NCBI RefSeq assembly: GCF_001949145.1
Contig: NW_019091355.1
Span: 287,434 to 347,433, forward strand
Length of the DNA: 60,000 nt
Reading direction: 5' to 3'
Source of the DNA: Acanthaster planci
Lineage: Eukaryota; Echinodermata; Asteroidea; Valvatida; Acanthasteridae
Below the pieces are notes generated by a model, which was not told the DNA's origin, did not search any database, and was given only the letters and a program-made list of their open reading frames with translations. Made by a program: the position numbers and the translations under genes. Positions 1-11,600 of this stretch are shown here, piece after piece. How positions within the stretch are numbered: the stretch's first letter is position 1; every line of letters begins with the position of its first letter.

Positions 1-386
1 TCCACAACTAGCCTTTTGAAGGTGAGTATTCAGCATACAGGATACTTGACCATGGCGCCCCATGCTACCTGAACACTCCATCTTCAAACATCCCCGCCTT
101 CCATTACCCTCCACCAAATGGCTTTTTCGCGTGTCCAGAACATATGTTGCAAAGAGAAGTATCAAGGGCCTGGTTGAAATCAATCACTATCGATGGAGGA
201 CAGTCGTCTTAACTCAAGAGGGTCGCATGTTACAAGGCTAAAGCCCTGTTGGCAATGGTCTTTTTTCAGTGGATTTTACCGAACTGATGGTCTAATGTGA
301 CCATTATCTACACTTGGCCTTTCGAAACAGGAAAATTTTACCAAGATCACGGGAGAAGTAACCGAGCTGACAGTGCAATGACTTAC

Positions 387-543
387 AATGGCAATTTGCA
401 AGACCTTTCTGCATTTGTTTCCATCCTTTGACACAAGGTAACCGCCCTCATCTGGCAATGGTGCACTCTTAACACCACTAAATCTTTTCACTATATCAAT
501 AATGAATTCTGCCATGATTGGGACCAAAAGAGGAACAAATTTA
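387..543 (-). CDS. Exon of an unidentified minus-strand gene (internal, 52 codons)
   Basis: The exon is bounded by a TTTTCCAG acceptor and a consensus GTAAGT donor and is open in one frame with 1+156 bases (phase 1 in, phase 0 out). It encodes 52 residues including the segments FVPLLVPIMAEFIIDIVKRF and PLPDEGGYLVSKDGNKCRKV, which look like genuine protein with mixed hydrophobic and charged content. I do not recognise the family. It is probably downstream of the exons at 7.3-8.6 kb in the same gene, since strand and general character agree, but at least one intervening exon would be needed to reconcile phases. The gene would continue left of the window. Confidence 0.5.
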
Positions 544-1816
544 CTGGAAAATATTTACCAAATGCCACACCACGGTGAAAGGTGCAATGTACAATGCATA
601 TGCGTATTTCCTTGTGCATGCCCTTGTGCTCAGGCTGGATGTATGCTCTACTGGGCCACTTTCCCATGCTTTCACTGACTTGCAATGTCCATACCAGACT
701 TTCTGTCTCGGGAATTTTTCTTGGGCATAAGTTGGCCGGTAAAAATGACCACACAGCTTAGTAAAGAGGAAAACTTTCTCGGATGTCCACACTGGACTTA
801 AAATGGGAAAAGTAACCAAAAGTAAAAGTCCAGTGTGAAACGGCTTAACTCACTCGGTGGACACCAAGCATTATCCTTTTCAGGACCTGATAACCTTGAT
901 ACCTCACCTCCAGAGCTCATTTCTAATAGCAGATTAATCCTGAAGTTTCCACAAAGACCACACAAATGCCAGCAATCAATACCAACACCAAAAAAGTTGC
1001 AGTATTGTACCCAAAACGCATCCTGCACTATGGTTGGGAAGAGCACATAAGCTCATGTCTGCACCGCTACATGCAAGTACATGTACCTCGAAGAAGCCAC
1101 AATTAACATCAGAGAGAAAACAAAATGCTACGCACACTTCACTCTAAGGCTGTCTACACATAAAATTCAGTAAAAGTCAATAAATGACTCACTAAAATGT
1201 TCGTAATTATTTCACAACTAACTAATTAAAAGACACAAAAATTAAAATTTACCCAAGAACCACAAGGCTGTGGACTTTCACTACCTTTCTTCTCATTACA
1301 AGAAATGTGTCAACAGCAGAACACTGGATATACATGTAAACTGCCTGGTCTGAGCAGCTGCATGTACTGTACATAGATTGCAGCTTGTCCCACTCAACAA
1401 TGAGTTAGTTCAGTACTCCAACAGCACACAGCATGCACAATGTTCAGTGCATCAACCTGTGTGCAGTATGCTGACCATGCCCAGTCAGCATTGCCTGATG
1501 GTCACAAGGCAAGACTCATTCTACGAGTGTACAACAACAGTGCAAATATGCACTTGGGGAGAACACAGTGAATGGTCATAATAAATACTGTGGGCATGAA
1601 TCTGGCTTCTTATGTACAGACGCTGTATTATCGTACATGTAAGTCTATTCAGCGATCCCACTGCTTACAAGACAGAGGAAATCAATGCACTAAAAAAAAA
1701 ACTTGAAAGCACATCCTCTCAATTATAAGAGCAGTGTGTATTCACATCACGGAAAACGTGTACGATGTACACGTGCATCATCTTTATACCAAAGAAATGT
1801 GATTGAATAAATTATT

Positions 1817-1830
1817 TATGTATGTATGTA
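1817..1830. repeat. (TATG)n microsatellite
   Basis: 3.5 copies of TATG. Confidence 0.9.
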
Positions 1831-4800
1831 CCGGGGGTATGTATTCAATACTCCACAGGGGTAACACACAATCACACAAATAAGAAATATGTCATGTGTC
1901 TGTACATGTACTGTCTGCCTGGTGCTGTTATCTGCGCAACCCTGACATGCATGTTCAGATGTACAGTACATGTATGTACATAACTAGTCTCGGCATGGCA
2001 AATGGTTTCCATTTAAAATTTTTCTTGGGAACTTTGAAATAAAAAATAGCCACTTGTTATTGTAAGGATAAAAGTCCAATTGAACTGAATGAAAACTAAT
2101 AATTTCAGAGAATATTTCTTTGTCTCCTCCACAAATTAATTTATCATGGCATTTTATGGATGGCAGTTGGTCCAAAATCCTGCCATACAATTTGGTCAGC
2201 CCCTGTCTTGATTAGGTCAAGGATGTCTCTGTTAACACTTGTTCCTATGGCATAAGCATCAAATTACAGGCACTCACTTCACACTTGGGTGTAATAGGAG
2301 TTTCTCTTGGCCAAGTACATGTACATGTACACAGTGTGAAAATTACATCCATGGGCAGTATTAGAGGGGGTTTTATATGCTATGCAAGGAGTTTTATTTT
2401 CATTGCTGACCTCAAATGACCCCCATTAGTGCAAAAAAAAATAGTAATACTACTGGCCTATATACAAGTACTGCATAGGGTGGGGCGCAATATGAGACTT
2501 CATGTAAATCTTTCTGTAACTGCCCAAAGAGAAAGGTTCACATACATGTACATGCACATGTAAAATGATTAATTTCTTTGTCACATCAATGAGAAGAGTT
2601 TACATGTCTGACTACCATAGGAGACCAATTGAACGATCTACGTGTACTAGTAGATACATGTACATGGTTTTGTTTTAAAGGAATTGTGAATTTATGGTGG
2701 ACATGTACATGTATGTGCACCTGACAATGTCCAAGTACTTTTGCAGTTTTACATAAAACCTTCCAGTAAAATTCTGTGGGAATGGCAAAAGACAACCTTG
2801 AATATTTTGGAACCACACATTGGGAATCTTACAAAGTAGCTTTGAACTCACTGGGTGGTCAAAGATCTGAGGCTGCAATAACAGATACAATTTCCTCAAG
2901 GTTTTCACTAATTAAAAACAAAACAAAAGTTACCCTTGAATATTTCAAGGAGCTACTTAGGTTTCAACATAATCATAACCAAACAGTAGGAATCATACAC
3001 AAGGTACCTTATTAGGTTAAAAGCTGGTGGTGATGTAACTTGGTTCTGGGGGACATGTCAGTGACTTAAACAAAGAACACACAAAAACATCTGAAATGGG
3101 CAGCATTTAACAGCTTTTCCTCCTAAAAGTCACAATTCTTTAAGTGAGACAGACAGGTCAAACAAACCAAAGGAAATCTAACACTTTTATTAATCTGCAT
3201 GCTTTTCTACTAAGGAATATTTTTCTGTATGGCAGGTGCTTGAGTGATATAGTATAGATCAAAGACAGCATGCACCATACCGGTACTTAAGTTAGGGGAA
3301 TAGAGGAGGTTTTAGCAAGGAGACCAAGGAATGCCACAAGATGGATCAGCAATCACTGTGCAAGCCATACAAACTGGTTGTCAAGCAAACTAGTCTGATG
3401 AAAGGATTCTGAACTATACTTGAGCAAAATGAAATCAAGGTATGCAGGATGTGGCACATGAATGCTAGGGAGCATTCAATACTGAGACAAGTACATGTAC
3501 AATGTACATGTACATACACTCAGTCTTCATGATGATGCATGTAGATACCATGGAAACTACCGGGGTAACAACCAACTGCAAATGGCCTATAAGTCTTCCA
3601 TCCTTCGAGATGCATGTAATGCCAAGATGCTTTATTCATGTGTGGTATTACAAAAAAACATTGCTATTCAAATCAATTTGATCTGGTGACTTGGTTTCCC
3701 GGACCATTAAACTAAATTCCACCTGTTTGCATACTGCAGCACTAATCAGTCAGCTACAGGCTGTGTTGACTCACTTTGAGCAGCAGCTGGGAGGTTTCTC
3801 AAGGATTTTACACAATAAATAATATCTTTAGGAATTATTGATGTGCCCAGTGGATCTAATTTGTTTTGCTCAGAACTGATCAACTGCATTGGAACACACA
3901 ACAGTATTTTGGCCTACATGTATCAGATTAAACATTTAAAAATCAAACTAAAAATCTAAACAAATACAGTAAACACAAAAGTGTGACTTTTTCTAACACT
4001 AATTTCTGAATATGATGATTGAATATGAAAAAAACTTTTCATTCAGTTACACAGGAAAAACTGAATTATGTTAGTGTATGATGTTTGTATACATACATGT
4101 AAACTGTACATAGAATGTACAAACTGACAAGCTGACAAAGATTTTTGAAAAAAAAAACTGTGCAGATCCAAACAAAATGTCATTTGAAAAAGGAACAATG
4201 TGCATGCCTTGGAGAAACCATGCACAAAGTCTACAAATCAATGAAGCAGACAGTTTTACCTAATTGCATACCTGAAAGTATAAAGTGTGTACATGTATGT
4301 CTGTCTTTGCTTGAGTTAAGTAAATTGACATCTATTCAAATTGACTTTGTGTACACAGAGCTGGAACTTTACTCAGCTAATCCAGCTTAGTGATCTCTCT
4401 TCATACACAGTCAGAAGATGGCATTGCCTTAATTGCATTTTCCACATTCTTATCCTGGTCACACTTGCAAAGTGCACTTTACAGGAATAACTTTTAATAT
4501 CCTCGGCCTGATTTTTGACAGTGCCCTAGCAACACTGTAGACAAACACTGCTTGAATAGGCATAATGTGATCAACTAGGCTGGTCATCATTAAAATTGAC
4601 CATAACATTCATGTTGGTAACAACACATGGTACATACGTGTACATGAACCAGTATGTGCAATGTACATTTTGCCTTCACTGTTATAACAGGCTAACTAAA
4701 AATGCAGCTTTCAGACCCTCATCTAGTATCTATACTGTACATGTACACACATGTGCATTACACTGATTTTCATTTTGAGATCATAGGAGATAACAAAAAT

Positions 4801-5107
4801 GCTAAGTACAAATGTACATGTCCATGTACAGTATACCTATACCGCCTGTGTGACATACATGTAACTCTAAATGTAAATCCTTTGTGGACTCATCTCCAAG
4901 TATACCTTTCTGGTGATGACAGTGATGCAATCGGTTGCTAAGCAACACAAGAGTATGCTGTGCTCAGCTCAAGGCTTTGAAATGTTAGAACTGATTCAGG
5001 AAGACCTTGAAGGATACAATATTTGGCCAGTACAGAAAACGTAGTGATAGAAAAATTGTACATTACATGCTGTGTGAATTTAATGGACAGGACATGGACA
5101 AGTGAAG

Positions 5108-5124
5108 ATATTATTATTATTATT
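5108..5124. repeat. (ATT)n microsatellite
   Basis: A short run of ATT or TTA triplets. Confidence 0.9.
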
Positions 5125-6157
5125 GGATCAACGAAACAACTTTAGGCACTTTTTCATAGGTACATGTACATGTAAGAACTTTAACAAACCCGGGGATCCA
5201 AATACAATTACCCCCCGTCAAATGTTCTAACATTTCAGGTGCCAAGAGTATTGCAAAGAATTGTTTTATTATACGTTTTTAAATTTTATTTTTTTATTTC
5301 ATAATTTTATAATTTTAACTTGCAATCTCTACTTCACAGAGCTAGTGCTCTAACGAAATCTACGACTGAAATCACTATTTTTATCAGTGATATTGACTGA
5401 TACATGGTGCTAAAAAGTATACTCTTCATTGTAAGACTACCAGCAGTTTCCAACCTTAAGTAGGTTTGTTAGTTTTGGTTTTGTTTATTCAAGGTTAAGT
5501 ATGGAGTCTACATATATCAGATGATAAATGCCTGTCCATTTGATGGAGCACCTGTGATGAAGCATTTTCACAATGGAAGGGAAATGTTCTTGAAATATGG
5601 CAGGTGATACATATACACCATACAACACAAAGAATGGAGGTTGAATTGTTAGAATCAGGAATCACTGACCTAATGGGCATGCAAAGCTTGACTCCTTCCC
5701 ATTCATTGCTCATATCTTGGTAGTTTCAAATCATTTTCAATAATCTATTCAAATTAAGGTTTCGCTATGAAAACACACTTGCAACTAAAGAACACTTTCT
5801 GAAAAAAAGATGAAAATGTACATGTCTACATGCATATTCAATGTTGTCACTACTGAGGCAATTCTCACCATGCTGCGCTTGAGTAACAAAGTTTAACTGA
5901 ATTTTGCTCCAGAGAGATCATGATGATTTGGTTGCTTGAATAGACTTGGTAAAAATAATTTCACCAAGATGTTGGCACTAGGTGGTGCAATTGATTTGGA
6001 AAAAATGGAATTTGATTTATCTGAAAAAGATGAGATTTTTGGCCAAATTATCGTATTCATGAAAATGCTGATGACGGATGTATACATATTTTGTTCAAAA
6101 CCCCAAAGAAATAATTTATCGCTGAGTTTACATGCACATGTATTTACTCAGTGTATG

Positions 6158-6169
6158 CCCCCCCCCCCC
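6158..6169. repeat. Poly-C tract (12)
   Basis: Twelve C in a row within AT-rich DNA. Confidence 0.98.
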
Positions 6170-7282
6170 GAAAATGTAGGGTCCATACATGTAAGGAAAG
6201 AAAGTGAGGATGAACCCCTGGTAATGCATACATGTGCTTGTCTAACTTACTAGAAAAAGAGCTCAAATAATCAAAAACTGACTTTGTCAAAATAATCCAA
6301 GGAACCTACATGTACCCGTATGTGGACAGTAAATCAATGTAATTTTAAAAAAATTGATGCTACAAAGCGTAGGCAGTGTATTGAACTTGTCAGATTGAAT
6401 TACAGCATTATTTGGAAAACAGCTCTCCTGCCAGTGTCAAATAACTCTGAAAATATTTCAGTATATCCGACTGAAAAAGAAATAAAAATTTAATCATTAA
6501 CATCCAATAGGCGTGTGATAAAAATGTCCATACTTTATACAAATATGAAGAAATGTATAGAAATATTTGGGCAAGTCCAGCAAATGTACGCCAGTGCCAA
6601 AAGTAACAGATGCTTCAGGGAAATGCACCAATGAGTCAACTTATGATAGAAATCTGGATAAATAGGAAAATGATAATACTGCCACCGTATTTTAAAAATA
6701 CGCCACAGCAAAGTGCATACAGGAAAACCAAATTTTATAATGAGAGCGAGCATGATGGGATTTTGTACATTACAGCAAGCACACATGTAATACAATCTCT
6801 GAGGCATACATGTACAATGTGTGTGTTTTGTTTTTCGTTGTTTTGCTCTCTGAATGTGATTAATGTAACACATGTTCAGGTACATACACTGTACATGTAA
6901 ATGTACGCCATGTACCATAGATATCACTTATACAAGCCGTTTGTTTAATTCACAATGGCCTTACATGTACATGTAGCGGTAGGTACTGAAGTGCTCCCAG
7001 CTGCATTGATGTTTTGACAAGGATATTCCTAAACACACAATTATGGCACAGCTAAAAGTAGACATTGGTATAACCTTACAATCTTAGTGTGCAATGTAAC
7101 TGCAGTTCTAATAATTGTACATGTGCTCTGTACATCACTAAACCTTGTACATCTTAAATGTACGTATTGCAAGCCAGGTCTGCATGCAGTTCATCAAGAA
7201 AATGCAATCTAGTAGGAAGCAAACTTAACAGCTCTCATTTATTAACCAGCAGCCTAGTTCTCTCAAGCTGACCTCATTATAC

Positions 7283-7452
7283 TGAGACACGCTCCAGGAA
7301 GACATCTTGGACTTTGTGCTGTGTCATTTTCCCCCTTGTCTCTAACTCTTTCAGCACTATAGGATACTTCTTTTAAAAATTCCTCCGTCGGTATGATAGG
7401 AGGAACAAAGTTGGGAAGATGGTTTCCAAGGTAAAGGCATAGTACATAAAAA
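7283..7452 (-). CDS. Candidate exon of an unidentified minus-strand gene
   Basis: The frame is open between an acceptor TTTACAG (start 7452) and a GTATAA donor after 7283. It contains YLGNHLPNFVPPIIPTEEFL followed by KEVSYSAERVRDKGENDTAQ, which reads as protein. An alternative, shorter exon starting at 7382 (after a long pyrimidine tract ending CGGAG) would join in phase 0 with the exon ending at 7806. With the 7452 start the phases do not match that exon, so either the start or the upstream donor is misplaced. Family not recognised. Confidence 0.4.
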
Positions 7453-7805
7453 CTGTAAATTATGACTTATCACTATATTTTCTGGAGCAAGGATAAGACA
7501 CAGAACAAGTGGGATGGGACAGCCCTATTATCTATTAAAGATTTGGCTTTCAGCCTTCAGTGACAGACACTTGGCCAAGAAGTGCATATAACCTAAAATT
7601 TGTTTACTTATTGTACAGTTGGTTTGCTATTTCATTCATATCAGCTTGCTTCCCCACAAAAAATGAAGTCTAAAAGTACACCTGTTGATAAAGTTGGCCA
7701 AACTGTAACGAGATAGACTGCTTCAGAGATAGGTTATTTCACACCTGTAGTTCAAGGAGAAAAAGATCACATACATTCATGTAAAAAAAAAAAACTATTG
7801 AGTAC

Positions 7806-7950
7806 CATGGAGCTTGCTGAAATGTCCAGATTTGCTTTTTGTGACAGAGTTCCCAATTTCTGCAGTCCAATGACTGCACACTGGCCTGTCAATATTCTAT
7901 CTTCATGATTAAACACACTCTCTCCCAAGGCGGAGACGACCTTAATTTCT
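7806..7950 (-). CDS. Candidate exon of an unidentified minus-strand gene
   Basis: The acceptor CCTTCCACAAG lies just before 7950. Its frame joins the exon ending at 8376 (AT plus A makes one codon), reading STVLSIEIKVVSALGESVFN across the junction. The following residues, HEDRILTGQCAVIGLQKLGT, are protein-like and helix-prone. The proposed donor (GTACTC after 7806) is weak and the frame remains open a little further, so the 3' boundary is uncertain. Identity not recognised; a helical-repeat protein is possible but not shown. Confidence 0.42.
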
Positions 7951-8375
7951 CTTGTGGAAGGAAAGGTACACGGACAGGCATACAGCACCTGGCATGTGCA
8001 ATCTGTAATGTCGAAAGCAGCAAGTACGTGTATAACATAAAACTTGTTGCCACCAAAAAAAGTTGATACAATGAATTACAAATATTGACAAACACATAAC
8101 TAAGGTTAGATCCATCTTTCATACCACTTTCTTTTAAAAAAAGAAAAGAAATTATTTGACATAAAGTAAAACTAAGTTTTTGATTTCCATTAGCTGAGAA
8201 AATTGGTCACATTTGCTATGAATACGTATTACTTTACATGTACTCTGTACTTTAAAAAAAGGGCATTTCAGTTACAATTGTTTGTTGTCTGTTCTCCAAA
8301 AACAGCAGACTTCAGAATTTCTTGCAATACTGTTGGAAAAACAGCCATTAGTAAAAAGATGAAATTTGTACCCAC

Positions 8376-8636
8376 ATAGAGAGAACGGTTGACAGAATTC
8401 TCGCAGCCTCCTCACCATCCTGCGGCAAAGCATGGGTTGGGGTTCTCTGCCCAGCTTTACTGGGACGTGATGATGAAACCCGTCTTGGCAAGGGAGCCGA
8501 CTGGGTGATGCTTATTGCTGAACCAACAGAGGAGTTGGCAGAGGTCTTACGGACCTGGGTCAAGCGTGGATTGGCAGAGCGAACCCTGGTGATACCACGA
8601 GAGGGTGGCATTTTGGGTGGCGCTTGGATGACAATG
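8376..8636 (-). CDS. Exon encoding a Pro/Ser/Arg-rich segment of an unidentified protein
   Basis: The exon is 261 bases with a CGCCTAG acceptor and a GTGGGT donor, phase 2 in and phase 2 out. It encodes a basic, proline- and serine-rich low-complexity stretch, with blocks such as PPSRGITRVRSANPRLTQVR and SSSRPSKAGQRTPTHALP. It ends in a helical run, GEEAARILSTVLS, that continues into the next exon. Its GC content and codon-like structure stand out from the AT-rich surroundings. Such basic Ser/Pro/Arg linkers are common in cytoskeletal and scaffold proteins, but I cannot name the family. The frame is open a further 17 codons upstream, so the 5' boundary could differ. Confidence 0.5.
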
Positions 8637-11600
8637 CTAGGCGGTGGTGATTTACACAGTTGTGGAGGTTGGAAGGATAGCATGAATTCAACTTATTAAA
8701 ACTCAAATCAGACAAGTCATTGTGGAGACTAATAAATCAACATCCTGTTTGAAACAACTTGTGGCTCCTGCTGATTACTTCGAGAGAATCAAAGAGTTCT
8801 ACCATGACAAAAAATCATCAAAACTAATACATGCAAAATAATCCCTTTGAGTAGTTCCTGCACTGATGACAAATAGTCCAATTTTCTCTTTCTTTCCAAC
8901 ACAGGAGAAAATGTAACAGATGGCTGTTCCTTTAGATACATATGTGTATATGTACCGGTACATTAACACTTACAAAAGACCCTATGTCAACTGACAGATA
9001 TTCCACACTCTCAAAGCATGTTAAAAAGTAGCATATATGCAAAGTCCATCAACACACGCGTATAAAATGAAGATTGGTGTGCCTTCTACATTAGTGCATT
9101 AAAATCCCAGTTGATGTTTAAACACGAATTGGTCTGTTTTCCAGGCTCACTGATAAGGTGGTGAAATGCAGATGGTTATCCTTGGCAAGAGTTCACAAAT
9201 GCTGATAAAAACACTTCTGACGCTGAAGTCCCCAAGAACAGGTTGCTGCTGTGTGAATTGAAATTCCGCATCAGAATAAGATTCATTCACTCTGTCACTG
9301 TCATTACTTTCAGGAGAGAGGGGATCAGCATAGGTCATGTGACCTGACCTCATCTGTTTTCCTGAAAACTGCCTGCAAGGCATGATGGGATGGTAATAGA
9401 AAAAACATTCATCTGCTGGTGCATTTTACAGAAGTTTAACCTCAGCAACTGTAACCTGAATGAAATAAGCAATAAAATGGGTTTGAAAAGGAATTCACAT
9501 AAGTCTGCATGCAGTGGATGGCTGTTCACAGTAAAAAGCCGTATTCAAAATGTTAAAATTTCCAGAAAGCCATGAAAACAAAGGCAGGTCTCCACTATGA
9601 AACAAATGAAATTTGGCATCCAGTCACACTGCAGAATGTTCTGTCAATCCATGAAGTCATCTCTTCATCCAGTCACCACTGTCAATGTGCAATTTATCCA
9701 CAATGATCATGCAGAGTTTCCTCAAGTGTAGATGCATACAAACCCTCAGCACGTACACAAAATCCTCTCCAACCAAAAATCTGTGTCATGTGCCTCAATT
9801 TTGCACAGTAGTCTTAAAGAAGCTGAACCTGGATTTTCCAACACCACCATCCCATCATAAAGTGCAGGTCACAATCAGCATGCGTCTCCTTAAGTGTACC
9901 TGTACGATGATGCCCTGTCTCCTTTACTGGCATACCATCCATCTCATCATCCCTGTGATGCATTCTCCTTCCAATGGCATGTCAAGGAATAAACAAGGTC
10001 TTTTAGGCTCTGCTCATGCACATGTACGTGCCTCAGTGGAGGCAACTTCACTAAGCAGTAGTCAATACACGTGTTCACTCATCCTACATTATATACAGCA
10101 TGAGTGTCAGGACAGTTACTGAAGCATCTGATGCCGCCGGAGGAATTTTATTTCTCAACCATTTATGACCTGTTCACCAAGCTAGAATCTCTCTCACTGG
10201 CTGATCTCAGTGTTACATTTCCTTGATTTCCTCCACTCCTTCTTGAAGTAGCATATCTTTCCGGCTACAACTCCTGATACTCTGAGAACCACACAGCTTT
10301 ATACCAAAAGCTCAGCTCCAGTGTACAGTGGCATGTATGGGTTTTCTTGAAGCGGACTGCACTAATTTTTGATGAATTCCACTTCAGCAGCTGTTGACAA
10401 CACCAATCTCACCAAAAGCAGCCCAGAAAATAAATGATAAGATATCCAAGGCAACTTGTTAGAGGCTTGCAATACGTGCAATCTGTCAGTACATGAAGAA
10501 GCTAATTACATACTTAACAGCTCCACCTTCCCCTCTGCTTCTCATCAATCAAAGGAAATTCCAACTTTTTTTCTCTCTGATCTCATTACTGGAGTTAACA
10601 GCAATGTCACTATCCCTCAGCAACCCTTTCAATATCAATGAGATGTTGCTGCACGGATACAAGCAAGCAGTAGTAATCATCTACATGCATGTACATGAAG
10701 CATCAAGATGAATACTCCAGCATTTATTCAATTTCAGGAAGTCTGTGACCACGCATTAATGCAGGGTGCTAAGTTTCCATGGCAACCATTTCTGAGCTAT
10801 TGCAAGGGAAAGCAATGATTCAGTTGTTGCCTGTTCAAGTCATGAAATTGCTGGGTTTCAGCAGTTGCAGTGGTGAAGCATCTCACGGTGAGAATTTCAT
10901 CAATTTGCCAAACATCATCTCACATTGCACGATGGCAAACCCTTGGCACTCTAATAAAGCCCTGCATGGAAATACAACTTCTGCCTTACAGTGGTCCAAT
11001 CAGCTGGCCTTCTGTCAAAACAACCCTGTTGTATGGTATGTTCAGTTAGGTAACACAGGCCTATTGGTTGCACTAAACTATTCAGATGACCTAGATTCTG
11101 GGCTTTCACTCTCCAATCCATGTATGGGCATATACAAAGGTTTCTTTACTGCAACTTCTCATTGCGTATGAAATATCAGCCCACACTATGATTATCAATG
11201 GTAACAGCTGTTCAAGACTATCACAGCTTATTCCTATAACCCCCCTCCCTTGGCCTTAATTAGTTCCAGACAGACTTCGCTCAAGGCTTAATGAAATATG
11301 ACTCCAGCTGTTTAGAAATTTATCATACAGGTTCATGTATGGTACATTCTTGATCAAAGGGAACTACATGCACACTGTCAGATCGCACCATACATGTAAA
11401 TAGCAGACTGTACGATCTAAAAAAATATTGGTAAATTTACATGAAGCCAATTAAGGCTTACAGACAGTTTCCATCTTTCTGTGTTTAATTCAATGATAAG
11501 ACAATCTTATAGGATTCTGCATTTTCCACTTGACTGACAAAATTTCTCTGTTGTCTTAAATGGGTGGGGTCAGGGTGTTGTGGGTGGTTTGGAACATAAC

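Larger units (their letters stand above)
544..7282. other. Intron or intergenic DNA without a recognised gene
   Basis: AT-rich, with many TACATGTA words. One possible micro-exon on the minus strand at 2852-2872 is flanked by TTATTGCAG and GTGAGT. The many 60-130 codon frames (for example 6535-6927) are rich in His/Val/Tyr/Met/Cys strings produced by the ACATGT repeat and have no splice logic. Confidence 0.6.

Noticed and set aside
2776-3015. 79-codon plus frame with protein-like composition
   Set aside because: No splice support; the opposite strand carries the better micro-exon candidate; likely chance.
5936-6253. 105-codon plus frame including GGAIDLEKMEFDLSEKDEIF
   Set aside because: The first half looks protein-like, but the second half runs through TACATG repeats and a poly-C tract; no splice sites define an exon.
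6535-6927. 130-codon minus frame and the overlapping 96-codon plus frame (6610-6900)
   Set aside because: Mutually overlapping, rich in strings generated by ACATGT repeats, with no splice sites or domain.
9180-9366. Minus-strand exon candidate with YADPLSPESNDSDRVNESYS
   Set aside because: Good acceptor but no acceptable donor in a phase that fits the 8636 exon; kept only as a note.
9685-10122. 145-codon plus-strand frame
   Set aside because: Cys/His/Thr-rich composition typical of random AT-rich DNA with CATG words; no family pattern.
10779-11171. 130-codon plus-strand frame
   Set aside because: Long for chance, but no domain, no codon-like periodicity visible by eye and no splice or promoter context.
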